Below, piece after piece: positions 47,595 to 57,024 of a DNA stretch of 64,000 nucleotides; the first letter of the stretch is position 1, and the number at the start of each line of letters is the position of its first letter. The DNA is taken from positions 1 to 64,000 of the forward strand of contig CANGXD010000004.1 of assembly GCA_947457545.1 (NCBI GenBank). Direction: 5' to 3'. The notes beneath the pieces were generated by a model. That model ran no database searches. It worked only from the letters and a program-made list of their open reading frames with translations, and was not told the DNA's origin. The position numbers and the translations under genes were made by a program. Source of the DNA: Gemmatimonadaceae bacterium. Lineage in GTDB: Bacteria > Gemmatimonadota > Gemmatimonadetes > Gemmatimonadales > Gemmatimonadaceae.

Positions 47595-50246
47595 ATGAGT
47601 GACTTCAGTAATCGTCTTCAAGAGAGTCTCGGGAAAGCCTATCGCATCGAGCGGGAAATCGGTGGCGGTGGAATGTCTCGTGTCTTCCTCGCAACAGAAG
47701 TCGGGCTCCGTCGTTCCGTGGTCGTCAAGGTGCTCTCTCCCGAACTCGCGGAGGGATTGTCCGCCGAACGATTCGCCCGCGAGATCGCCACCGCTGCCGT
47801 ACTCCAGCATCCGCACATTGTGCCGGTGCTGGCGACGGGCGGTGGCGATAGCGTCCCGTGGTACACCATGCCGTATATCGCCGGAGAATCGTTACGGGCG
47901 CGACTTGCGCAGTCACCGCTCGCTCGCGCTGACGCGCTTCGTATTCTCCGCGACGTGGCCATGGCGCTGGAGCATGCGCATGCACAGGGGGTCGTACATC
48001 GCGATATCAAGCCCGACAACATCCTGTTGGCCGATCGCACGGCCGTCGTCACGGATTTTGGGATCGCCAAAGCCGTCAATGTCGCGCGCACGATGACGCA
48101 CGGCGCCGCAACGCTGACATCGGCAGGGGAGATGGTTGGCACTCCGGCGTACATGGCTCCTGAGCAAGCTGCCGGTGACGACACCGATCTTCGCGCAGAT
48201 CTGTATGCCTGGGGAATGGTCGCGTATGAATTGCTCGCGGGAAAACATCCGTTTGCCGAAAGAACAACAGCGAGACAGCTGCTTTCTGCGCACCTGAACG
48301 AAGTGCCGTTGCCGTTGGTCGACATCGCACCGGATATCCCGGCGACGCTTTCTGCGCTCGTCGCGCGCTGCCTCGAAAAGGAGCCGGACAGCCGCCCGTC
48401 GAATGCGGCAGAGTTGGTCGAGCAACTAGACGGGGCGTTGGCAGCCGTGTCGGGATACGCGACAATCGCGCAGCGTCGCACTATCCCTCGCTCGGCTGTA
48501 GTCGCAGGTGCCGTCATCACGCTTTCGATGGCCGCACTCGCCCTGTTTGCGTTCAGTCGGCGAAGTCCTGCTGATCCGACGGTCGGCACACGCCGTCTCG
48601 CCGTGATCTCCTTCGAAAATCTCGGCGATTCTGCCGATGCGTACTTCGCAGACGGCGTGACCGACGCCATCCGCGGAAAGCTCACGTCTCTTGGTTCCGT
48701 CGAGGTCATCGCACGCGCCAGTTCCATCCAGTACGGAAAGTCAGGTAAGACGCCAGCGGAGATCGCGAAGGAACTTGGCGTCCGCTATTTGCTGACCGGT
48801 ACGGTGCGCTTTGCGCCGAGTGTAAATGGCGCCAGGCGCGTACAGGTGAGTCCGGCGTTGGTGGAAATCGGAAGCGATGACACCGCTGCGAACAGATGGG
48901 ACCAACCATTCAATGCGGATGTCGCCGACATCTTCACCGTTCAGGGCGAAATCGCCGAGCGGGTAGCACAGGCGATGCAGATCGCACTTGGCACTGCCGG
49001 CGAGGCGAAGCTCCGCCATGATGCAACACGCAATCCGGAAGCGTACGACGCGTATCTCCGCGCGGAAGCCGCTTGGGACGCAGGAGGCAAGACGGATTTT
49101 GTGTCGTTGCAGCGCGCCCGACCGCTGTACCTCAAGGCCCTGTCCTTGGATAGCACGATGGCGGAAGCGTGGGGGGCGCTGTCTCGCATCAACAGCTTTC
49201 TGTTTGCAAACACAGCACCGGCCGACTCGTTCAAGGTCAGTGCGCTGTTCGCCGCCGAGCAGGCATTGCGTGGTGATCCCAAGGGTGTCGATGGGAACAG
49301 GGCGATGGGGTTGTACTATCGCGCCGTCGATCGCGACCTCGTGAAAGCGCGGGAAGCGCTCGAGCGCGCGAAAGCGGCGGCGCCAGCAGATGCCAGTGTC
49401 GTTACCGATCTCTCGGCGGTGCTCTCCGACCTTGGCGATCAGGATGGAGCGCTCGAGTTCCTCAACACGGCGCTGCTACTCGATCCGCGAAATGCGCGTG
49501 TCTTCCGGGAGCGCTCACGCGTTCTCCTGCGTCTTCGCCGTTATGTGGAAGCACGGGAGGCGGCCGACCTTGGCCTGGCGCTCTCAGCGAGCAGTTTGCA
49601 ACTGCACCAGTTGCGCGTGATGACGGACCTCGCGGGCGGAGATCTCCCAGCCGCTCGGGCGGCAGTCGCCTCGAGTATGCGAGATGCTCCACGAGACCGC
49701 ATCTTGGCCGAGTTCGCGAACTTCTGGGATATGGGGTGGGTGCTCGTCGGCGACGACGAGCGTGACATGATGGCGTTGAGCCGGGAGGCGTTCGGTACCG
49801 GTGTGTCAACTTGGCTCACGGTGCATGCGGTGCAGCACGCCTGGCGCGGAGATACGATCAAGTCGCGTGCAGCCGCCGACTCCGCGTGGCCGCTGCGCGC
49901 GGCGGAAGCGGCGGCGAAGCCGAAGGACGCTCAGCGGCGCGTGCTGCTGGGACTTGCCCTCGCCCATGCCGGCCGTCGGGAAGACGCACGTCGGGCGGTT
50001 CGCGAGGCCATCGCACTGGTCGACGCCACGCCACTGAACAAGACGACACTGGTCAACGCGTACGTCCGGTACACGGCGGCTCGCGCGTCGCTCGCCGCCG
50101 GCGACCGTGCGGCCGCCTTTGCACTGCTTCGTGAGGCGCTGCAGCTGCGATATCTGGCATCACCGGCGTGGGTTCGTCTCGATCCCTCGTGGCAGTCAGT
50201 GGTCAACGATCCGGTCTTCAATAGGCTCTTGGATGATGCGACGTAG
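47595..50246 (+). CDS. Ser/Thr protein kinase with TM, FlgO/TolB-N-like domain and C-terminal TPR repeats
   Basis: YRIEREIGGGGMSRVFLATEVGLRRSVVVKVL; VVHRDIKPDNILL; VTDFGIAKA; GTPAYMAPEQAAGD; TM AVVAGAVITLSMAALALFAF; RRLAVISFENLGDSADAYFADGVTDAIRGKLTSLGSVEVIARASSIQY...LGVRYLLTGTVR. Confidence 0.95.
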   Translation: MSDFSNRLQESLGKAYRIEREIGGGGMSRVFLATEVGLRRSVVVKVLSPELAEGLSAERFAREIATAAVLQHPHIVPVLATGGGDSVPWYTMPYIAGESLRARLAQSPLARADALRILRDVAMALEHAHAQGVVHRDIKPDNILLADRTAVVTDFGIAKAVNVARTMTHGAATLTSAGEMVGTPAYMAPEQAAGDDTDLRADLYAWGMVAYELLAGKHPFAERTTARQLLSAHLNEVPLPLVDIAPDIPATLSALVARCLEKEPDSRPSNAAELVEQLDGALAAVSGYATIAQRRTIPRSAVVAGAVITLSMAALALFAFSRRSPADPTVGTRRLAVISFENLGDSADAYFADGVTDAIRGKLTSLGSVEVIARASSIQYGKSGKTPAEIAKELGVRYLLTGTVRFAPSVNGARRVQVSPALVEIGSDDTAANRWDQPFNADVADIFTVQGEIAERVAQAMQIALGTAGEAKLRHDATRNPEAYDAYLRAEAAWDAGGKTDFVSLQRARPLYLKALSLDSTMAEAWGALSRINSFLFANTAPADSFKVSALFAAEQALRGDPKGVDGNRAMGLYYRAVDRDLVKAREALERAKAAAPADASVVTDLSAVLSDLGDQDGALEFLNTALLLDPRNARVFRERSRVLLRLRRYVEAREAADLGLALSASSLQLHQLRVMTDLAGGDLPAARAAVASSMRDAPRDRILAEFANFWDMGWVLVGDDERDMMALSREAFGTGVSTWLTVHAVQHAWRGDTIKSRAAADSAWPLRAAEAAAKPKDAQRRVLLGLALAHAGRREDARRAVREAIALVDATPLNKTTLVNAYVRYTAARASLAAGDRAAAFALLREALQLRYLASPAWVRLDPSWQSVVNDPVFNRLLDDAT

Positions 50247-50315
50247 AGACGTCCGATTTCACAGTCGAGCGAATGGCGCATGGCAACCATGAACACTCCT
50301 TAACAGGGCAATCCA

Positions 50316-51584
50316 GTGACAACTGAGGAATCGAGCCTGGCCTATCGCTTGCTCAAGGCAGGGCCGGACGATCTATCGAGGCTTCTTTTGGAGGGCGTGC
50401 CGCCCATTCATGGGCAGTCACCGCTGCTTCCGGCCCTGTTGTGGCGTGTCGAGCAGCCATCGTCGGGCGAACTGCGACGCCTGCGTGCTCCGCTGCTCCG
50501 CCTGCTGCACCATACGACGCTCCCGGAATTCGCGATCGAGGCGCTCGGGTCGTTGGCCCGGTCGGCAGACGGCGAGGAGTTGCTCCCGGAGCTGATCGGG
50601 ATCTTCGCGCAGCATGCAGCGGCGTCCTCAACGGCGAAGGCCGAGCTGCTGGAGTGCGCACTTGGCGATGGACCGGAGGCTGCCATTGCATCGTTGCTGC
50701 TCGCTGGGTCGGGCGCGGATCTCACCCCGCATTGGCCCGCTCTCCTGCGCAGCATGCGCGTCGACCCGCAGGCGGAGACGCTGGCCCTCATCGCTGCGGC
50801 CTGTTCGGTATCGCAGGCGCTGCCGGATGACGCGGTGCGATTGCTCCGCGACCTGCTCGAGGACCGACGGGGGCTCGACAGCATCGGCCAGAACGCCGCG
50901 CGTTTGCTATTGGCCGATTCCTCTCTGGAGCCCTATGTCCTCGAAAGCTGCCTCGCGTACTTTTTGCGAGTAGCTCACGCATATGACGACGTCCCCGAGG
51001 AGCTGATGCTCGCCTTCGCGGTGCCCGCCGAGCACCCTGATACTACAGGGGTAAGGCTGGCGGAGTTGTTCCGCAGTCAACGTCAGAATCGTGGGGTGGT
51101 GCTGGCGCTGACCATTCTAGCGCCGGCCGAATGCACCGCCATGCTGGAGGTCAGAGCGAACTTCGACGATGGTTTTGCGGCACGACTCCTCGAGGGACTG
51201 GCGAGCGGGGTGGCGCAGGTGCAGGATAGGCCGGATTGGCTATCGCCCTGGCAAATGGAGCAACTCAGCCGTGCGCTCGAATCTGCCGCGCAGCAGGCAC
51301 TGTCCTCTGAACATGCGCGGCTGCAGCGCGCGCTTCTCCGGCTGCTGGCCGCATTGGGAGATACGGCGGCACTGGTTCGGCTGTTCCGGGATGCGGCCTC
51401 GAAGGGGCGCTCCATTGAGCCCGCTCTTGCCACGGACTACTACGATGTCCATGGTCTCTTGCGGTTATCGGAGGGGTGGACGCAGCCCGCGTTCTGGCAG
51501 ACCCATTGTGCACACCGGGTGCGCGACGAGGATCTGGTGATGCTCGCTGAGTGGTACCCATCGCTGAAGCCACTGCTTGCCTGA
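50316..51584 (+). CDS. Alpha-helical (HEAT/ARM-like) repeat protein of unknown function, copy 1
   Basis: VTTEESSLAYRLLKAGPDDLSRLLLEGVPPIHGQSPLLPALLWRVEQPSSGELRRLRAPLLRLLHHTTLPEFAIEALGSLARSADGEELLPELIGIFAQHA...; GTG start; paralogue of 54473..55717. Confidence 0.8.
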   Translation: MTTEESSLAYRLLKAGPDDLSRLLLEGVPPIHGQSPLLPALLWRVEQPSSGELRRLRAPLLRLLHHTTLPEFAIEALGSLARSADGEELLPELIGIFAQHAAASSTAKAELLECALGDGPEAAIASLLLAGSGADLTPHWPALLRSMRVDPQAETLALIAAACSVSQALPDDAVRLLRDLLEDRRGLDSIGQNAARLLLADSSLEPYVLESCLAYFLRVAHAYDDVPEELMLAFAVPAEHPDTTGVRLAELFRSQRQNRGVVLALTILAPAECTAMLEVRANFDDGFAARLLEGLASGVAQVQDRPDWLSPWQMEQLSRALESAAQQALSSEHARLQRALLRLLAALGDTAALVRLFRDAASKGRSIEPALATDYYDVHGLLRLSEGWTQPAFWQTHCAHRVRDEDLVMLAEWYPSLKPLLA

Positions 51585-51593
51585 GGCTGACGA

Positions 51594-54386
51594 ATGCGAA
51601 CGAGGGAGGTACACCGCACGTCGAATGACGCCGCAAGCGACGAGAGCGTCGCTCTCAGCATTGCCCCTGGGACAACCCTTGGCCGTTACGTGGTGGGCCA
51701 CGAACTCGGGCGTGGTGGCATGGGAGTTGTGTACGCCGCGCGAGAGATGGAAACCGGCCGCACCGTCGCTCTCAAGCTGCTCGCCGAGGGCGTTGATTCG
51801 GCAACGGACCGCGCCCGGTTTCTTCGGGAAGGACGTATCGCTGCGGCAATTGACCATCCGCACGTCGTGTACGTCTACCGTACCGAGGAGATCGATGGCC
51901 GTCTCGCGATTGCCATGGAATTGGTTCCCGAAGGGACGCTCGAGGACAAGATCACGAAGCGCGGACCCTTGCCGTGGGAGGAAGCGGTCCGCGATACCCT
52001 GCAGATGATCGATGGACTCGAGGCGGCGGCGCGCCTCGGCATTCTGCACCGGGACATCAAGCCCTCTAACATCTTCGTGGGCGCACGCGGCGAGATGAAG
52101 GTCGGAGACTTCGGCCTCTCGCGACCCGTCGATCAGGTGGAGCAGGCGCGACTAACCCAAACCGGCATGTTTCTCGGCACGCCGGTGTGCTCGTCGCCCG
52201 AGCAGTTACTGGGCGAAGCACTCGACGTGCGTTCTGACATCTATGCCGTGGGCGCTACCTGCTTTTTTCTTCTCACCGGGCGCTATCCGTACGAGGCCCC
52301 GAACGCGGTGCAGCTGATCAGTCAGGTGCTCAACGGCACACCGACCCTGCCAACGTCGGTTCGCCCCGACCTGCCGCAAGCAATCAATGCGGTGGTCATG
52401 CGGTGTATCGCCCGCAATCGTGCGGAGCGCATCGGCAGCTACACCGAACTCCGTGACGCGCTCGAGGCGACACTCCCATCGCCCGTGGAATATGCCCGCC
52501 CATGGCGCCGCGTGATAGCGGCGTGGATCGACTTCGTCGTGTCCGGCGGCGTCGCCGTCCTGCCGCTATCTCCGATGTTCGGCGGACAAAGCGATCCAGT
52601 GCAGGGGGGGCGGACCCTTATTCTCGCCTGGTCACTCGCGTGGTTGGTGCGCGGAGCAATCGAAGGGCACTTTGGGTGTGCCGCCGGAAAGTGGCTTCTG
52701 GGTACGCGTCTTCACTCGGAATCTCGTCGCCCGCCCGGAGCCTTCGTCGGGATTCAACGGGCGGCCGTCAGCTATGGCTTCGCGTGGATTCCAGTAGCAC
52801 TGGCCTTGTCGGGGGATCCTCTCCCACTCGGAACCGTGATTCTGTGGTGCTTCGTACTCTCCATCTTCCTTCCGTTCGTCCGGACATCCAGTACGGGGGG
52901 ACTTGCCGAAAACGACCGACTCATTGGCGGACGCGTCGTGATGCACCGGCCGCGCCGACCGTCACGCACGAGCGAGGAGAACGACCAGCCGTTGACGCTA
53001 CCCGGCGACAGTTGTGCGCCCCGGCAGATTGGCTCGTTTACCGTGATGCGTGTCGTGCATTCGCCCGATGGCGTGCTCGAGGCCAGAGAAGCTGATCTTG
53101 ATCGCGCCGTGTGGCTGGTGCCCGACTCAGTCGACCTGACGCTTGGCGGTCCTGTAGATCCTGTGAGGACGACCGCGCCTCGGCGGTTGTCGGACGTCGA
53201 AGCCGATGGCCTTCGTTGGCGCGTGTATCCCGTGGTCGACGGCGAGCCACTCGAGGCGCGCTTGCGCCGACCCTGCCCATGGCCGCTGACTCGCCAATGG
53301 ATCGTCGACCTCGCGGATGAACTGACGGTGCGCGATGATTCGGTCGCGTCGATCGATCTCTGGCGAGGGGTTGTCATCACTGCCGGTGACCGCTTGGTAT
53401 CCCTCCCGTTCCGTTTGCCGGACCGCCCCGACCTGCTCTTTGACGGGGACGCCGCGCACCCGGCGTGCCAGCTGGCAAAGGCGCTGCTCGCAAGAGAAAC
53501 TGCCGCGGCCACCGCGGAACGGCCTGCTCACGCCACTGCCCTTCTGTGCGAGCTGTCGACGGTGGCACCGGAAGGCGCGGTCCTCAAGGAGCGCGTGCTC
53601 ACCACTGAGCAAAACACCGGACGTGTTTCGGGTACGAAGCGCGCCCTCGCAGCCGCGATGATCGTGGGATTCGCGAGTCTGAACTCGTTGGGGGTGACCA
53701 GCGACGACCTGGAGACGTATCAGCGCAACGTGATGGTCCGCTTCCTCGACGCATCGTCGGCTCGCGTGCTTTCTACAGGCGATGGGCAAGCTGCGCTGAC
53801 GTTCGCGGCGTCGCGCGTTGCCATGAGCGGTGTCCCTGATTCCGTGCGGTCGATCCGTACGGAACGCTGGCAATGGGCGCGTAAGCACGTGATCAATGTA
53901 CCGCGACGGCATTTGCTTGATTCTCTCGCGCGTTCGATACCGCCGTCGTCGGTGGATAGTGCCGCGGCCGATCGTCGGATACTCGGTGCGCTCCGTGGTA
54001 CGCCTCCTGGCATGGTAAACACGTGGCTAAGCGTCTCAGCCGAAGAAGTCGTCGATACTGCGGTGGGCATCTGGATCCTGTGTCTTTTGGCCGCGGTGAC
54101 GGTTCGCCGTGGCGTGCTGCTGCGAAGACTTCAACTTGAAGTAGTGAGCGCCAATGGAACGCCTGCCCATCGTGTCCGACTTGTTCTTCGGCAGCTCCTC
54201 AACGGTGTCCCCCTCCTGCTGACGTACGCCGCCTTCGACGATCTGTCCGCAGTCAGCATTTCTGCGAGGATGGTCATACTTGGCGTCGTCTTCGCGAGCT
54301 GGGGCGCGTTGATCTGGAGTTCGTGGAGGACTCCTGCGCGGAGCCTTGTCGAGCGTCTGTCGGGTACATGGCTCGTGCGGGCGTAA
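51594..54386 (+). CDS. Ser/Thr protein kinase fused to RDD membrane domain, plus C-terminal degenerate kinase-like and second RDD-like regions
   Basis: LGRYVVGHELGRGGMGVVYAAREMETGRTVALKLLAEG; ILHRDIKPSNIFVGARGEMKVGDFGLSRP; RDD-like ARPWRRVIAAWIDFVVSGGVAVL...GKWLLGTRLHSESRRPPG. Confidence 0.92.
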   Translation: MRTREVHRTSNDAASDESVALSIAPGTTLGRYVVGHELGRGGMGVVYAAREMETGRTVALKLLAEGVDSATDRARFLREGRIAAAIDHPHVVYVYRTEEIDGRLAIAMELVPEGTLEDKITKRGPLPWEEAVRDTLQMIDGLEAAARLGILHRDIKPSNIFVGARGEMKVGDFGLSRPVDQVEQARLTQTGMFLGTPVCSSPEQLLGEALDVRSDIYAVGATCFFLLTGRYPYEAPNAVQLISQVLNGTPTLPTSVRPDLPQAINAVVMRCIARNRAERIGSYTELRDALEATLPSPVEYARPWRRVIAAWIDFVVSGGVAVLPLSPMFGGQSDPVQGGRTLILAWSLAWLVRGAIEGHFGCAAGKWLLGTRLHSESRRPPGAFVGIQRAAVSYGFAWIPVALALSGDPLPLGTVILWCFVLSIFLPFVRTSSTGGLAENDRLIGGRVVMHRPRRPSRTSEENDQPLTLPGDSCAPRQIGSFTVMRVVHSPDGVLEAREADLDRAVWLVPDSVDLTLGGPVDPVRTTAPRRLSDVEADGLRWRVYPVVDGEPLEARLRRPCPWPLTRQWIVDLADELTVRDDSVASIDLWRGVVITAGDRLVSLPFRLPDRPDLLFDGDAAHPACQLAKALLARETAAATAERPAHATALLCELSTVAPEGAVLKERVLTTEQNTGRVSGTKRALAAAMIVGFASLNSLGVTSDDLETYQRNVMVRFLDASSARVLSTGDGQAALTFAASRVAMSGVPDSVRSIRTERWQWARKHVINVPRRHLLDSLARSIPPSSVDSAAADRRILGALRGTPPGMVNTWLSVSAEEVVDTAVGIWILCLLAAVTVRRGVLLRRLQLEVVSANGTPAHRVRLVLRQLLNGVPLLLTYAAFDDLSAVSISARMVILGVVFASWGALIWSSWRTPARSLVERLSGTWLVRA

Positions 54387-54472
54387 ACGGCAGGATCTGG
54401 CGCAGCGGTCGACGCAGCTCCATTGTCGCAAATGCACGTGGCAACGGTCAACACTTCATACGGAGCACTCCA

Positions 54473-55717
54473 GTGACGACTGAGGAATTGAACCTGGCGT
54501 ATCGCCTCCTCTACGTGGGGCCGGACGAACTCTCTCGGCTGCTTTTGGAGGGCATGCCGCCCATCAATGAGCAGTCGCCTCTGCTTCCGGCACTGTTGTG
54601 GCGTATCGAGCAGCCATCGTCGAGCGACCTGCGACAGCTGCGTGCTCCGCTGCTCCGCCTGCTGCACCATACGACGCTCCCGGAATTCGCCATCGAGGCG
54701 CTCGGGTCGTTGGCCCGGTCGGCAGACGGCGAGGAGTTGCTCCCAGAGCTGATCGGAATCTTCGCGCAGCATGCGGCGGCATCCTCCGCCGCGAAAGCCG
54801 CGCTGCTCGAGTTCGCACTTGGCGATGGACCGGAGGCTGCCGTTGCCTCGCTGCTGCTCGCTGGGTCGGGCGCGGATCTCACCCCGCATTGGCCTGCCCT
54901 CCTCCGCAGTATGCGCCTCAACCCGCAGGCGGAGACGCTGGCCCTCATCGATGCGGCCCGTTCGGTATCGCAGGCGCTGCCGGATGACGCGGTGCGGTTG
55001 CTCCGCGACCTGCTCGAGGACCGACGGAAGTTCGACAGCATTGGCCAGTACGCTGCACGTCTGTTGCTGGCCGATTCCCGTCCCGAGCCCTATGTACTCG
55101 AAGACTGCCTCGCGTATTTTCTGCGCGCAGATGACGACGTCCCCGAGGAGCTGATGCTCGCCTTCGCGGTGCCCGCCGAGCACCCTGACACGACCGGGGT
55201 GAGGCTGGCCGAGTTGTTCCGCAAGCAACGCCTGAATCGTGGCGTGGTGCTGGCCCTGACGATCCTGGCGCCGGCCGAATGCACGGCCATGCTTCAGCCC
55301 AGACGTTTATTTTTTGACGAGGGTTTTGCTGCATTACTGCTTGTGCAACTGGTGAGAGGGGTGGCGCAGGTACAGCGCACGCCGGAATGGCTATCCCAGT
55401 GGCAAGTCGAGCAACTCAGCAGGACTCTCGAAGCCAATGTTCAGCACGCGATTTCCGCGGACCATGGGCCGCTGCTGTGGGCATTGCGACGGTTGCTGGC
55501 CGGATTGGGAGATACCGCGGCGTTGGTTCGGCTGATCCGGGATGCCGGACCGCAATGGTCCCCTGCTCACGGTGCCGATTTTCATGGACTGTCGAAGGTC
55601 GCGGAGGGGTGGACACAGCCCGCGTTCTGGCAGACCCATTGTGCACACCGGGTGCGCGACGAGGATCTCACAATACTGGCGGAGCACTACCCATCACTGC
55701 GACCACTGCTTTCCTGA
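54473..55717 (+). CDS. Alpha-helical (HEAT/ARM-like) repeat protein of unknown function, copy 2
   Basis: VTTEELNLAYRLLYVGPDELSRLLLEGMPPINEQSPLLPALLWRIEQPSSSDLRQLRAPLLRLLHHTTLPEFAIEALGSLARSADGEELLPELIGIFAQHA; near-identical stretches with copy 1. GTG start at 54473; ORF opens at 54323. Confidence 0.8.
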   Translation: MTTEELNLAYRLLYVGPDELSRLLLEGMPPINEQSPLLPALLWRIEQPSSSDLRQLRAPLLRLLHHTTLPEFAIEALGSLARSADGEELLPELIGIFAQHAAASSAAKAALLEFALGDGPEAAVASLLLAGSGADLTPHWPALLRSMRLNPQAETLALIDAARSVSQALPDDAVRLLRDLLEDRRKFDSIGQYAARLLLADSRPEPYVLEDCLAYFLRADDDVPEELMLAFAVPAEHPDTTGVRLAELFRKQRLNRGVVLALTILAPAECTAMLQPRRLFFDEGFAALLLVQLVRGVAQVQRTPEWLSQWQVEQLSRTLEANVQHAISADHGPLLWALRRLLAGLGDTAALVRLIRDAGPQWSPAHGADFHGLSKVAEGWTQPAFWQTHCAHRVRDEDLTILAEHYPSLRPLLS

Positions 55718-55823
55718 TGCGTCGTGTTGCTCGCGGTATGCCTAGCGCCGCGGCCTGCGCCGCACCATTGTCACCAATCGTCGCCGGCGCCGCTGTGCGC
55801 AACGGCCAATCCCCTTGCCCGCT

Positions 55824-56288
55824 ATGCTGACCATTTCCGCCGAAACCCTCATCGCGCACGAAGGTAAAGGCATCGCCGCCTTCTGCGACGGTGGCTACAC
55901 CGACGCCAGCTTCAACCACTGCGCCCATTTCGTGAGTCACGTCATGGGCTTCACCTTCGGCTTCACGTGTCAGGGGATGACCGGCAAGGGCACGTCGCCG
56001 GCGTGCATCCGCGTGCACGACCTCTTTGCACGCTGCCCTTTGGTTGGCGCGTGGGAGGACTTCCCTGGCGGAGCCTGCCTGGCCTTCATCACTGGTACCG
56101 GCAACGTGCACCTGAACCAGAAGCGCATGGACAACGTGCCGCGCAAGCACGTAGGCATCCACGTGGAAGGCAAGATCTGGCACTACTCCAACACGCGGGA
56201 CGTGGTGGTGTCACAGAAGCCCGAGGTGTTCGCGCGCCACTACGGCAGCAAGGGGTACTCGGTGTTCTATGGGACGTTTCCGGGGTGA
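55824..56288 (+). CDS. NlpC/P60-like (papain-fold) amidase; candidate secreted antibacterial effector
   Basis: ASFNHCAHFVSHVMGFTFG (NC box with candidate catalytic Cys) and KHVGIHVEGKIWHYSNT (NlpC-like second motif with His); about 154 aa, no signal peptide. Confidence 0.65.
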   Translation: MLTISAETLIAHEGKGIAAFCDGGYTDASFNHCAHFVSHVMGFTFGFTCQGMTGKGTSPACIRVHDLFARCPLVGAWEDFPGGACLAFITGTGNVHLNQKRMDNVPRKHVGIHVEGKIWHYSNTRDVVVSQKPEVFARHYGSKGYSVFYGTFPG

Positions 56289-56827
56289 GCGCGTCCGTAC
56301 GCCGGCGCGTCGCCGGGGGCTCGCTGGTAACGCTAATCGTTATCATCGCGGGGTGCCGGCCGGGATTCGACGACGCGAGCAGTGCTCGCGTGACAGATTC
56401 GCCGGTGTCAGCGGATGTGGTGCCGGGCGCGTCCGTGGCAACAGCGGCGCGCGACGCGGCCGATCCCGCACTCGCCGCCAGCGACAGCGTCGGTGGCCCG
56501 GTGCCCGATGCGCATCTCACCTGGCGTCTCTTCTGGCGCATTGCCGACGTGCCACTCAGCGCAGACCCGTCGTGCAACGGCGTGGGGGCGCGCAGCGATG
56601 ATCGCACCGTGGGCGACTACCTGTCGGGCTTCCTCGCGGCGTTCGCCGACCGCAGCGGCCGCCAGTGGATCCGTGCGCAGAGCACTGCCGATACCGTGGC
56701 CGGACAATGGCGCCACGAGTTGCTGCTGCAGCGCACGGCCGGCGAAGAGCAGTGGGCGTGGGGCGTGCGCTTCACGAGTCGCCGCGGGGCGGTGGACCGG
56801 GCGAGCGTGCGGTGCGTGGGGGGGTGA
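56285..56827 (+). CDS. Lipoprotein of unknown function, candidate periplasmic immunity protein
   Basis: GTG start overlaps the TGA of the amidase-like gene; MSASVRRRVAGGSLVTLIVIIAGCRPG lipobox. Confidence 0.6.
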   Translation: MSASVRRRVAGGSLVTLIVIIAGCRPGFDDASSARVTDSPVSADVVPGASVATAARDAADPALAASDSVGGPVPDAHLTWRLFWRIADVPLSADPSCNGVGARSDDRTVGDYLSGFLAAFADRSGRQWIRAQSTADTVAGQWRHELLLQRTAGEEQWAWGVRFTSRRGAVDRASVRCVGG

Positions 56828-57024
56828 GGGGGCTAGACGTTTCGAAGTTGATGCTCGACTATGGTCCATCGCCGACGAACAAACGGGCAACGGGTCGGTA
56901 ATCGTATTCTGGCAGTTCGTTATGCAGCGTCGGTGCGGTCTTTCGCTGGTGACGCCGACGAAGTACTTGAGGAAGCGCATGCCGCATGAATTTTCAACCG
57001 CATCTTTTCGCATGGTGATCTGAA

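Larger units (their letters stand above)
50316..55717. repeat. Diverged direct gene duplication (copies 50316-51584 and 54473-55717) flanking a kinase gene
   Basis: Stretches such as gaggcgctcgggtcgttggcccggtcggcagacggcgaggagttgctcc and cagacccattgtgcacaccgggtgcgcgacgaggatct are shared by both copies. Confidence 0.9.

Noticed and set aside
47639-48727. 362-aa - strand ORF
   Set aside because: Antisense to the kinase-TPR gene with intact catalytic motifs.
50316-55717. Duplicated genes as a possible composite transposon
   Set aside because: No transposase, terminal inverted repeats or target-site duplications were seen; a simple gene duplication explains the pattern.
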